Below the pieces are notes generated by a model that ran no database searches, was not told the DNA's origin, and saw only the letters and a list, made by a program, of their open reading frames with translations. 11,281 nucleotides of DNA from Acidobacteriota bacterium (GTDB lineage: Bacteria; Acidobacteriota; Terriglobia; UBA7540): contig PMYF01000636.1 of NCBI GenBank assembly GCA_003171295.1, positions 2,203-13,483 on the forward strand. The letters are read 5' to 3'. Below are positions 1 to 6,404 of the stretch, in pieces. A program made the translations under genes and the position numbers. The stretch's first letter is position 1; the number at the start of each line of letters is the position of its first letter.

Positions 1-131
1 ATCAGGATGGCGCCCGCGTCTCTGTCGGCCCTGATGGTCCAGCCGTTGCTCTCGAGCGTCACGGCCGTCGCCGGCGCCGGCGCGGTGGCGATGAGGCTAA
101 GCGCAAAAATGAGCAACACATGAGTCTTCAT
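1..131 (-). CDS. N-terminus of a secreted protein, cut by the window edge
   Basis: The first 43 codons of a minus-strand gene run off the left end. The start ATG (complement of 129-131) follows a clear Shine-Dalgarno GGGAGG (complement of 139-144) at 7 nt spacing. Residues 1-23 look like a Sec signal peptide: MKTH, then a hydrophobic core LLIFALSLIA, then a small-residue stretch ending ATA. The first mature residues read VTLESNGWTIRADRD. That beginning resembles a beta-strand start seen in many secreted carbohydrate-active or periplasmic proteins, but it is too short to name a family. It points the same way as the aminotransferase gene upstream of it, 253 nt away, so it may have its own promoter. 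Existence of the gene is well supported by the RBS and signal peptide; its function is unknown. Confidence 0.7.
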   Translation of the reverse strand, partial: MKTHVLLIFALSLIATAPAPATAVTLESNGWTIRADRDAGAIL

Positions 132-384
132 CGGATTTCCTCCCGGGTCTCTACTGTGGACGAAGCCAGCCCTGCGTCGTGAGACATGACCCGCAGGTTG
201 CAGCTCGCTCTGTGAATGGAGAGGGATGTTATCACGGGCGGTGGCGGGATAGCGGGCCAAACATTCCTGGCCTGCCGCCCGCCCCGGCTCCCCCGCCGCG
301 GCGACAGAGGGGCGGAGGTGAGGGGGTTCTAGGGTCGAAGTGGGATCAGTCTCCTTGACAAGGCTTATGTGAACAGCATCGGGG

Positions 385-1758
385 CTAGGCGGTCCCCAAC
401 ACTTCGTCCACGGCCTCTTCCAGAACCTGAAGGGACTCTCTAAGAGCGTCTTCCGTGATGGTGAGCGGCGGGGCAATCTTGACGCACTCTCCGCTGGCGG
501 CGACCGGTGCGAACATCAGGAGTCCTTTGTGGAAGCAGGCGATGTTAATCCGCAATGCCGTTTCCGGGTCGGGAGTCCTGGTCCCGGGCTTCACTACCTG
601 AATTCCTGCCACCAGCCCCATCCCCTGTACGCATCCCAGATTCTGCGGATACTTGGCGCGAATGCGGCGCACCTCGGGAATCAGAATGTCACCCAGGCGC
701 GCGGCGCGCTCGACGAGATGTTCTTTCTGGATAATCTCCAGACTGGCGATGGCGGCGGCGACGGGCAGGGGCGATCCGGAATGCGTGGAGGTCATCGAGC
801 CCGGCGCATAGATACCCATGATGTCTTCACGACCGATCACGGCCGATAACGGTAGCGACGAAGAGATGCCTTTTCCGCAGGCAATCAGGTCGGGCCGCAC
901 GCCGTAATGTTCAAACCCAAACATCTTTCCGGTGCGGCCGAAGCCCGCCTGCACTTCGTCATAGCACATCACAATGTCGTGCTCGCGCGAGAACGCTTCC
1001 AGTTTCTGCGCGTAGTCGACGGGCAGGAAATCCGGCCCGCCGCCTTGATAGGTTTCCGTCATCACTCCGGCAATGTCCCGGGGCTGCACGCCTTTTTCCG
1101 CAAGGGTCGAGAGGAAGAGCTCGAAGGAGGTATTCTCATTCTTGTACCCATCGGGAAAGGGCACCTGCACAAAGGTGCGGTCGCGATCGACCATCCACTC
1201 CTTCTGCTTCTCCGAGCCGCCGGCAAGCTGGGCACCCATGGTGCGCCCGTGGAAGGCGTAGTTAAAGGTCACGAAATACTTCTTACGCGGGCCGTGCTTG
1301 GCCAGGGCGTAAGTCTTCGACAACTTGATACAGTTCTCCGTGGCCTCGCTGCCCGTGCTCATCAGGAAGACCCGGTATTTCTCGGGGTCAGGTGAGAGGG
1401 CGCGCAGCATTTCCGCCAGACGGGCGCGCCGCTCGTGCACGAATACGTATGAGGCCAGCAGTCCGCGGTCGATCACTTCGCGCAGCGCCGCGCGGATCTC
1501 CTGGCGCCCGTGCCCGGCGTTGGTAATCAGCACGCCGGAGGACCAATCGATCCAGCGGTTGCCCCAGCGGTCGCTGACGATGAAATCCTCGGCCTTATCC
1601 CACACGATAGGGGGCTGGCCCATCATCGCGCGCGGCTCGGAGTGCTGCAGCGCCGCGAAAATCGGCAAGGACTCGGGCACCGGCAGCTTGGTCTTGATGC
1701 TGCGGTATTTCGTTTCCACTTTCGGAACATCGACAGGGGTCAAATCATAAACAGCCAT
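385..1758 (-). CDS. Class III PLP-dependent aminotransferase (omega-aminotransferase type)
   Basis: The 457-residue product is a full-length fold-type I, class III (GabT/ornithine/beta-alanine type) aminotransferase, presumably cytosolic. Visible landmarks are the cofactor-phosphate segment STGSEAT (134-140), FHGRT (169-173), the PLP-ring aspartate D267 in CYDEVQAGFGRTG, the Schiff-base lysine K296 in ACGKGIS, and the THSGSP segment (325-330). The family moves an amino group between an amine and a 2-oxo acid. The substrate cannot be read from sequence; GabT-like or beta-alanine/malonate-semialdehyde activity are options. A long N-terminal arm (about 45 residues) precedes the GQPPIVWDKAED segment. 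The start ATG at 1758 lies 14 nt after the stop of the Gfo/Idh gene, with a purine-rich RBS (GGAAAAGAG) in that gap, so the two are almost surely cotranscribed and probably act on successive intermediates. The link between the two activities is inferred. Confidence 0.9.
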   Translation of the reverse strand: MAVYDLTPVDVPKVETKYRSIKTKLPVPESLPIFAALQHSEPRAMMGQPPIVWDKAEDFIVSDRWGNRWIDWSSGVLITNAGHGRQEIRAALREVIDRGLLASYVFVHERRARLAEMLRALSPDPEKYRVFLMSTGSEATENCIKLSKTYALAKHGPRKKYFVTFNYAFHGRTMGAQLAGGSEKQKEWMVDRDRTFVQVPFPDGYKNENTSFELFLSTLAEKGVQPRDIAGVMTETYQGGGPDFLPVDYAQKLEAFSREHDIVMCYDEVQAGFGRTGKMFGFEHYGVRPDLIACGKGISSSLPLSAVIGREDIMGIYAPGSMTSTHSGSPLPVAAAIASLEIIQKEHLVERAARLGDILIPEVRRIRAKYPQNLGCVQGMGLVAGIQVVKPGTRTPDPETALRINIACFHKGLLMFAPVAASGECVKIAPPLTITEDALRESLQVLEEAVDEVLGTA

Positions 1759-1772
1759 GTTGTTCTCTTTTC

Positions 1773-3047
1773 CTATTTTCGGATGATTTCAATATGCGGA
1801 TGGTCGCCGTAAACGATGCGCACGGGTGTCGCATTCGCGAGGATGGAAGCGCGCGCGGCCTCCACAACCAGTTCGTTGATGGAGCTGTTGGCGGGTGTGG
1901 CGATCAGGCCCTGGGTGTCCACCTGGCGCAGGATTTCCCGCCGTTTGGCGAGCGCCGCTTCCGGCGCAAGTCCCGCCGCGGCACTCTCCACACGGTGAAT
2001 CGCCTCGGTAATGCCGGCAACGGATTCGTACCCGTAACCAATTGGTTTATACCCCGGCCCTTCCCAGGGAATGAGCCGGTAGAAATCCGGGCTGACGTAA
2101 TTGTATTGCGAACCTCCGGGACCAATGCCTTCCAGGTACGAATACGTTACGCCGCGGTTGTGGTCGTCGTGGAAGATGAGGCCGGTTTGGTCTTTCCCTT
2201 CGCAGTACATTACCATGCCCTGGTCGTTGCTGCCGGCGGCAGCATTGGGATAGCCCAAGCCGTTGATCACGGAGAGCAGGGCGCCATTGTCCCAGGTTAC
2301 CCGCCCGTGCGACCACAGGAAAGCCTCGTTGCCGTTGGGGAATCGGCCCTTGATCCCTTGCACCGAGACTTCCACTGGCTTCAATCCGGTGATGAAGTAG
2401 ATCAGGTCCACGTAATGGCACCCGATGTAGGTGAAGGGGTCCGTCCGCTCGCAGGTGAACCAATTCTGGAAATTGGAATGGCGATATAAGTAAGGCTCAA
2501 TCAGCTTGGCCTCGCCCATGATAAACGTGCCGAACTGCCCCAATCCGTAGCTGCGCCGCGCCACCAGCGACCGGCGATCGAAGCGCTTGTGGTACTCCAC
2601 GCCCACGAAGCGCCCCTTGGCGGCAGCCAGCTTTTCGATTTCCACCGCCTGCTCATATTTGAGCACCAGCGGCTTCACGCACAGCACGTTTTGATCGTGC
2701 TGCAAGGCGTGCATGACGACGGCGTAATGGAGATTATCGGGCATGGCGACCACCACCATGTTGCCCGGCGCCATGGCCGCCACGACCTCCTTGTAAAGCT
2801 CGGGGAACTGCTTGGCGGGCGGCTCGGATAGCGCCGGATGCGGCGTGAAATCCTGCCCCGGGAAAGCTTCGTGAAATTCCGCGCTCTCCCGCAGGGCCTG
2901 CAAGGGAGGGGTGTTCAAAGCGCAGACATCAATCTTGTGGACGGTCCCGGTTCTCTTGAGGTGGTACAGGGACGGGAGGAGCAGATCGTAAGTGATCATT
3001 CCTCCACCTACGATTGTGACATCAAGACTTACTGGTTGCGTAGCCAT
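1773..3047 (-). CDS. Gfo/Idh/MocA family NAD(P)-dependent oxidoreductase
   Basis: The 424-residue product has the N-terminal Rossmann fold with a glycine-rich turn TIVGGGM (11-17), then AMPDNLHY (101-108) where the family often has TP..H. The cofactor-proximal lysine is K125 in LCVKPLVL, a variant of the family EKP motif with valine in place of glutamate. EYHKRFD follows at 151-157. The substrate-domain motif GCHYVDLIYF (209-218) supplies His211 and Asp214, the usual catalytic positions of the family. Members oxidise or reduce hydroxyls of sugars, polyols and inositols, and the specificity here cannot be assigned. It is the first gene of an operon with the downstream aminotransferase. A keto product of this enzyme could be the acceptor for transamination, but that is inference. 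The start ATG at 3047 has an AAGGGA RBS about 10 nt upstream and lies roughly 45 nt after a predicted transcription start. At 424 residues it is somewhat longer than the commonest members (about 340-390). Confidence 0.9.
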   Translation of the reverse strand: MATQPVSLDVTIVGGGMITYDLLLPSLYHLKRTGTVHKIDVCALNTPPLQALRESAEFHEAFPGQDFTPHPALSEPPAKQFPELYKEVVAAMAPGNMVVVAMPDNLHYAVVMHALQHDQNVLCVKPLVLKYEQAVEIEKLAAAKGRFVGVEYHKRFDRRSLVARRSYGLGQFGTFIMGEAKLIEPYLYRHSNFQNWFTCERTDPFTYIGCHYVDLIYFITGLKPVEVSVQGIKGRFPNGNEAFLWSHGRVTWDNGALLSVINGLGYPNAAAGSNDQGMVMYCEGKDQTGLIFHDDHNRGVTYSYLEGIGPGGSQYNYVSPDFYRLIPWEGPGYKPIGYGYESVAGITEAIHRVESAAAGLAPEAALAKRREILRQVDTQGLIATPANSSINELVVEAARASILANATPVRIVYGDHPHIEIIRK

Positions 3048-3072
3048 GGGGACATATCCCTTCTGATGAGGT

Positions 3073-3114
3073 CCGGAACGCTTTGGGGCAAAGCTTAAGA
3101 TTATTACGTTCCGG
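3073..3114. promoter_or_regulatory. Inverted repeat straddling the promoter, candidate operator
   Basis: CCGGAACG (3073-3080) and CGTTCCGG (3107-3114) form a perfect 8-bp inverted repeat with a 26-nt spacer. The right arm lies between the -35 and -10 elements of the minus-strand promoter. The left arm lies in the early transcribed region. A smaller dyad, GCTTTG/CAAAGC (3080-3085 and 3089-3094), sits inside the spacer. This layout suits a dimeric repressor site or two half-sites about three helical turns apart. The regulator is unknown. Confidence 0.45.
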
Positions 3115-3129
3115 TGGGGCTTGTGTCAA
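3100..3129 (-). promoter_or_regulatory. Sigma70-type promoter of the oxidoreductase-aminotransferase operon
   Basis: On the minus strand a perfect -35 TTGACA (complement of 3124-3129) is followed, after 18 nt, by AATAAT (complement of 3100-3105, 5 of 6 consensus bases). It can also be read as TAATAA after 17 nt. Transcription would start near 3093 and give a leader of about 45 nt before the oxidoreductase ATG. This local AT-rich patch stands out from the surrounding GC-rich sequence. Confidence 0.65.
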
Positions 3130-3320
3130 TGGTGGGTAGCGATGGGACGCGTGGCATATGCATCGCGGGCTGTTTTCTATCCGGGCCATTCCTGACGGCC
3201 GCGCTCCGACGGAATTGCCGGCGCGGAAGAATACCCCTATCGTGCGGGTCCAGGTTGCACCGGGGCCCCGTTTCCCTTACCATCCAGGGCTGAGATCCAA
3301 TGCCTAGAGGCGGTGATGCG

Positions 3321-4475
3321 ATGCAGAGCAACCCTAATCGGCGAGAGTTTCTTCAAGGTTTAGGCGCTGCGGCGGCGGGATTGTATCTGGAGCCAACCCG
3401 GCTGCTGGCCAGCGCCGCGCCCACTGCTCCTGTGGCTATCGCCCGGTGCGCCGCATACGGTCCGGAAGTGGTAACCACGCTGGCCGGCATGTTCGACCAA
3501 TTGGGCGGATTCGAGAAGCTCGTCACCGGTAAGACCGTGGCCGTGAAGATCAACGTGACCGGGAGCGCCCGGGAGCGCTTGCATGGGATGCCGCAGGGGC
3601 GGACCTATTGGGTCCATCCCCAGGTCGTGAGCGCCACGGTTCACTTGCTCGGCAAAGCGGGAGCGCGCCGCATCCGCTTGCTGGAAAGTCCGACCGTATC
3701 AAAGGCCAGGACCCTGGAGGAGTTTCTGCTCGAAGCCCAATGGCAGCCCTCGGACTTCACCCGCGCCGCCTCGGGCGTGGAGCTTGAGAACACAAACTTT
3801 CCGGGGCCGGCAAAAAAGTACACGCGCCTGTGGGTCCCGGGCGGAGGCCTTTTGTTCAAAGCCTACGACGTGAATCGTTCCTATGAAGACTGCGATGTCT
3901 TCGTCTCGCTCACGAAGCTCAAGGAGCACTCAACCACCGGGATTACCGGTGCGATGAAGAACTCCTTCGGCATCCCGCCCACCACGATTTATGGCGAGGG
4001 AGCTGGCCAGGACGAGCCGAGCCGCGAGCCCGGGGGGGCCCGGGCCATGTTGCATGAGGGCAAACGCCAACCTCCCCGGAGCGCGCTGCCTGAACTTGAT
4101 CCGCAATCGCCGCGCGACCCCGGCTACCGGGTCCCGCGTGCCACCGTCGACCTGGCGGCCGCGCGGCCCATCCATTTGGCCGTTATTGATGGCATCGAAA
4201 CCGTGGCGGGTGGCGAGGGTCCCTGGGTCAAAAATATGCGGCGGGTTCGCCCCGGCCTGCTGATCGCGGGCAGGAATTGTGTAACGACAGACGCTGTGGC
4301 CACGGCTCTGATGGGCTTTGACCCCATGGCCGACCGCGGCACGGCTCCCTTTGAAACCTGTGACAGTACCCTGCGGCTGGCGGAACAAGTGGGTCTCGGC
4401 ACACGCGACCTGCGACGGATTGAAGTGCTCGGCCTGCCGATCAAAAAAGCCACCATCGCCTTCCGGCGGGCGTAG
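3321..4475 (+). CDS. Tat-exported DUF362 domain protein
   Basis: With the start chosen at ATG 3321 the product is 384 residues. It opens with a twin-arginine signal, NRREFLQ (6-12), followed by an alanine-rich hydrophobic stretch and small residues near 30-33 that could be a cleavage site. Folding before export, possibly with a cofactor, is therefore expected. The rest matches the DUF362 family: GKTVAVKINVTG (70-81), HPQVV (99-103), GARRIRLLES (114-123), SLTKLKEHSTTGITGAMKNSFG (196-217) and the C-terminal DGIETVAGGEGPW (290-302). The molecular function of DUF362 is not established; some relatives carry ferredoxin-like iron-sulfur modules, but no such CxxC cluster is seen here. An in-frame ATG at 3300 would add seven residues ahead of the Tat motif. 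The later start is preferred because AGAGGCGG lies about 9 nt upstream of it. The gene is divergent from the oxidoreductase operon. A weak TTGCAC-17-TACCAT (3255-3283) is the only promoter candidate I see. Confidence 0.88.
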   Translation: MQSNPNRREFLQGLGAAAAGLYLEPTRLLASAAPTAPVAIARCAAYGPEVVTTLAGMFDQLGGFEKLVTGKTVAVKINVTGSARERLHGMPQGRTYWVHPQVVSATVHLLGKAGARRIRLLESPTVSKARTLEEFLLEAQWQPSDFTRAASGVELENTNFPGPAKKYTRLWVPGGGLLFKAYDVNRSYEDCDVFVSLTKLKEHSTTGITGAMKNSFGIPPTTIYGEGAGQDEPSREPGGARAMLHEGKRQPPRSALPELDPQSPRDPGYRVPRATVDLAAARPIHLAVIDGIETVAGGEGPWVKNMRRVRPGLLIAGRNCVTTDAVATALMGFDPMADRGTAPFETCDSTLRLAEQVGLGTRDLRRIEVLGLPIKKATIAFRRA

Positions 4476-4528
4476 CGCCCACGGGCGGGTTGGGAGGCTG
4501 TCTCAAAACTCGTCGTCGCCCCCTGTAG

Positions 4529-4555
4529 CGCTGCTCTGTGAGCGGCGAAATTTTC
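4529..4555 (+). terminator. Hairpin after the DUF362 gene, REP-like or terminator
   Basis: CGCTGCTC (4529-4536) pairs with GAGCGGCG (4540-4547) around a TGT loop. The stem is 8 bp with one G-T wobble and is followed by AAATTTTC. It lies 54 nt after the DUF362 stop and could end that transcript. Together with the preceding TGTAG it resembles a palindromic unit I recall as frequent in Acidobacteriota intergenic DNA, so it may be a dispersed repeat with terminator activity only incidentally. Confidence 0.5.
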
Positions 4556-4568
4556 GAGAATTCGAACT

Positions 4569-4608
4569 CGCCGGTCGCGTCCTGCCTCAGCGCAGGCTCC
4601 GACCGGCG
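4569..4608. repeat. Long two-part stem-loop (palindromic unit)
   Basis: CGCCGGTCG (4569-4577) pairs perfectly with CGACCGGCG (4600-4608). Inside it, CCTGC (4581-4585) pairs with GCAGG (4592-4596) around a 6-nt loop. The two stems are joined by a symmetric 3x3 internal loop. Fourteen pairs in 40 nt is far more than expected by chance. The best explanation is a mobile palindromic unit (REP-type) or a structured 3' region. No T-tract follows, so it is a poor intrinsic terminator on its own. Confidence 0.55.
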
Positions 4609-4793
4609 CAACAACTGAGCCTCTTGCCAACAGGTCCACTACTCACTCCATTTTCCACGACAACGCCCCAGGGCTTGGGCCGGGTGTAGCCCCCGCGAAG
4701 CAGCGCCTGCCGACCCTCCCCGCGTTTCGCGCCCCGCGTGGCCCCTTGCCCGCACTCTTGCGCGGGCGCGGGAAGGATGCCAGAGTGGGGGCC

Positions 4794-5504
4794 ATGCACG
4801 CGCTCCCTCAGCACCTCATCATCGACGCCGACGATACGCTTTGGGAGGATGGCGTCTACTTCGAGCGGGCCATCGAGGAATTCATCACCTTCCTCGATCA
4901 CGGTTCGCTCTCACGGCAGCAGGTACGCGCGATTCTGGACGAAATTGAGCTTGCCCATAGCGGCCTGCATCCCTTCGGCTCGCGCGCCTTCGCGGAAAAT
5001 CTGGCCGAGTGTTATCGCCGTCTGGCGGGACCTGCCGGCGCAGGCAGAGACGCCAGCGATCGTCGGGATCTGACTCACGCCCTGGAGCTCGGCAGGCGCC
5101 TGCTGCATCAGCCCCGGCAACTCATCGCGGAAGTTCCCGAAACACTCCATTACCTCGCGCCGCGACACGATTTGATTCTCTTCACCAAGGGCCACCCCGT
5201 TGAGCAGAGCCTGAAGGTGAAAGCTTCCGGCTTGGCGGTTTTCTTCCGCCACATTGAAATTGCCCGCACCAAGGACATGACTACTTTTTCCGCTTTGGTC
5301 ACCCGGCTCGGCCTCGACCGGGCGCGCACCTGGATGATCGGCAACTCTCCCAAGTCCGACATCAACCCGGCGCTCGCGGCGGGATTGCATGCAGCCTACA
5401 TTGCGCACGCGCAAACCTGGCGCCTCGAGCATGAAGAAATCGCGCGCGGCCCCGGCCGCCTGCTCGTCCTGGAGCGATTCAGTGAGCTGGCGTGGCATTT
5501 TTGA
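4794..5504 (+). CDS. HAD-superfamily hydrolase (phosphatase-like)
   Basis: The 236-residue product starting at ATG 4794 has all the core haloacid-dehalogenase motifs. Motif I is LIIDADDTLW, with nucleophile D11 and acid/base D13. Motif II is LILFTKG, with T131. A motif III lysine is likely K160 in ARTKD. Motif IV is IGNSPKSDINPALAAG (182-197), with metal-binding D189. The helical insert between motifs I and II marks a C1-cap member, related to small phosphatases such as the YjjG/phosphoglycolate phosphatase group. The substrate is unknown. A TTG start at 4746 would add 16 residues (ALLRGRGKDARVGA) that lie in a hairpin region and look non-coding, so the ATG is preferred even though its only RBS-like sequence is a G-run (GTGGGGG). 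The gene converges on queF with a 48-nt gap and no obvious shared terminator. Confidence 0.85.
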   Translation: MHALPQHLIIDADDTLWEDGVYFERAIEEFITFLDHGSLSRQQVRAILDEIELAHSGLHPFGSRAFAENLAECYRRLAGPAGAGRDASDRRDLTHALELGRRLLHQPRQLIAEVPETLHYLAPRHDLILFTKGHPVEQSLKVKASGLAVFFRHIEIARTKDMTTFSALVTRLGLDRARTWMIGNSPKSDINPALAAGLHAAYIAHAQTWRLEHEEIARGPGRLLVLERFSELAWHF

Positions 5505-5552
5505 AGAACGGTTGAAAATCGAAAGCTGCGGATCGAAGATTCCCTGCGGGCC

Positions 5553-5951
5553 CTAGGCTTTTCTTCGTGGATAACGAGCTTCCACCATGGTTCGCATCCC
5601 GCCGCGCGTCGTGAACTGCCCTTTCACCACCGCCCACTTTGGCTTCGTGGCGCGCGCCACATCATCCAGGATTCGATTGACCGCGTTTTCGTAAAAGATT
5701 CCAAGATTGCGATAGGCGAGGAGGTAATACTTCAGCGACTTCAGTTCCAGGCAGAGCTTGTTGGGAAGGTAATGGATGGTGATCGTCCCGAAATCCGGCA
5801 GGCCCGTGCGGGGACAGATGGAGGTGTATTCGGGGATGGTAATCGTGATTTCATAGCCCCGGTACTGGTTGGGCCAGGTCTCAATCGCGGGGAGTTCCAC
5901 GCGGACACCTCCGCGGGCGTGCTCGTCAGTATATTCGGGTTTCTTCGGCAT
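5553..5951 (-). CDS. queF: NADPH-dependent 7-cyano-7-deazaguanine reductase QueF (unimodular type)
   Basis: QueF reduces the nitrile of preQ0 to the amine of preQ1 in the biosynthesis of queuosine for tRNA. This 132-residue protein is the short, single-domain (Bacillus-type) form. The nucleophilic cysteine is C46 in SICPRTGLPDFGT and the catalytic aspartate is D53. The family signature ELKSLKYY spans 69-76. The glutamate of the substrate pocket is E88 in IFYENAVNRILDD. The residue before it, histidine in Bacillus subtilis QueF (H96), is tyrosine here (Y87). The start ATG at 5951 is fixed by a strong GGAGGAG RBS 4-5 nt upstream. The DNA immediately upstream is a decayed transposase, so the promoter may have been rebuilt there. 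No preQ1 riboswitch was recognised in the short leader. No other queuosine genes are present. Confidence 0.95.
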   Translation of the reverse strand: MPKKPEYTDEHARGGVRVELPAIETWPNQYRGYEITITIPEYTSICPRTGLPDFGTITIHYLPNKLCLELKSLKYYLLAYRNLGIFYENAVNRILDDVARATKPKWAVVKGQFTTRGGMRTMVEARYPRRKA

Positions 5952-5973
5952 TGTCTCCTCCGGATTCTCCTAG

Positions 5974-6102
5974 CATAATCGAAAACCTCGGGGCGCGCAT
6001 AGAGTGCCTTTCTCACGAGGTGTCCGCTAACGGCGGAGCTCTGCACGCGGAGGTGAGAAGCTCGATGCCCGAATGACAGTGCTCTTCGTTGTACCAGGCG
6101 AA
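5974..6102 (-). pseudogene. Remnant of an IS3-family transposase C-terminus
   Basis: On the minus strand, 6102-6013 translates as FAWYNEEHCHSGIELLTSA... and then hits a stop. This matches the conserved end of the integrase-like (DDE) domain of IS3-family OrfB transposases, WYN.EHRHSGI..LTPA. A second piece in another frame, 6025-5976, reads HLVRKALYARPEVFDY. It resembles the extreme C-terminus of the same proteins (A.YA.RPE.F), which implies a frameshift between the two. Upstream of 6102 the match fades and the catalytic Asp/Asp/Glu region is absent, so this is a dead fragment. The second piece is the less certain of the two. It borders the queF RBS directly. Confidence 0.75.
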
Positions 6103-6337
6103 AACTGCTGATTGATCTGCTCGATCAACCCTGTCCCTCGCCAAAACTCATGCGGCTGCAATTTCAACAGGTCTGGTGCATAGCGGTGGCATTATTAAGA
6201 AGCGTTGTATGACCCAAGATCGAGGCAGTTTAGGAAGCCGATTTGGTTTTGGCCAAGGACAGGTAATTGGAGGGCTGAATTGGCACGATATGGTATTTTC
6301 CCGCCTGGGTTGATTCCTGCTAAATCTTTGAAAAAAA

Positions 6338-6404
6338 TGGCACTCCCGGGGTGATTCGAACACCCGACCCCTTGCTTCGTAGGCAAGGCGAGTTGGGCTA
6401 ACTC
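6338..6404 (-). pseudogene. 3' fragment of tRNA-Arg(ACG), likely attachment-site scar
   Basis: Read on the minus strand, 6387-6338 gives a perfect anticodon arm CTTGC-CTACGAA-GCAAG (anticodon ACG at 6378-6380). A 5-nt variable region GGGTC follows, then a T-arm GGGTG-TTCGAAT-CACCC, the 3' acceptor strand CGGGAGT, discriminator G and an encoded CCA. The D-region is abnormal: GAGT-TAGCCCA-ACTC (6404-6390) can form an arm but lacks the usual GG of the D-loop. The sequence where the 5' acceptor strand should be (6413-6407) reads AACATCA instead of ACTCCCG. The tRNA therefore cannot fold fully and is taken as a broken copy. A run of seven T follows the CCA. Confidence 0.75.

Larger units (their letters stand above)
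4476..4793. other. Gene-free interval with hairpin-forming elements
   Basis: This 318-nt spacer between two plus-strand genes shows no credible reading frame. It contains two strong hairpins, listed separately, and a third smaller one: GCCCGC (4748-4753) pairs with GCGGGC (4762-4767) just before the HAD gene. The stretch 4684-4713 (GTGTAGCCCCCGCGAAGC...) also has the look of a dispersed intergenic repeat, though no second copy is present in the window. No convincing promoter for the downstream gene was found. Confidence 0.5.

Noticed and set aside
279..315. CCGCCCC/GGGGCGG pairing as a terminator after the aminotransferase gene
   Set aside because: The 23-nt loop and lack of a T-run make it weak; such pairs are expected in GC-rich spacer.
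355..360. Plus-strand TTGACA near 355 as a promoter
   Set aside because: No -10 element at a proper distance and no plus-strand gene downstream; it is also part of a small CCTTGACAAGG palindrome.
3990..4050. Possible frameshift in the DUF362 gene at the G/C-rich run near 4029-4045
   Set aside because: The same frame continues with family-typical sequence (ALPELDPQSPRDPGYRVPR, DGIETVAGGEGPW) on the far side, so the gene is intact.
4746..4793. TTG start of the HAD gene giving a 16-residue extension
   Set aside because: The extension is arginine-rich, overlaps a hairpin and precedes the conserved N-terminus of the family; no RBS fits it.
5952..6010. preQ1 riboswitch upstream of queF
   Set aside because: No preQ1-I or preQ1-II type motif was seen; the upstream DNA resembles transposase coding sequence.
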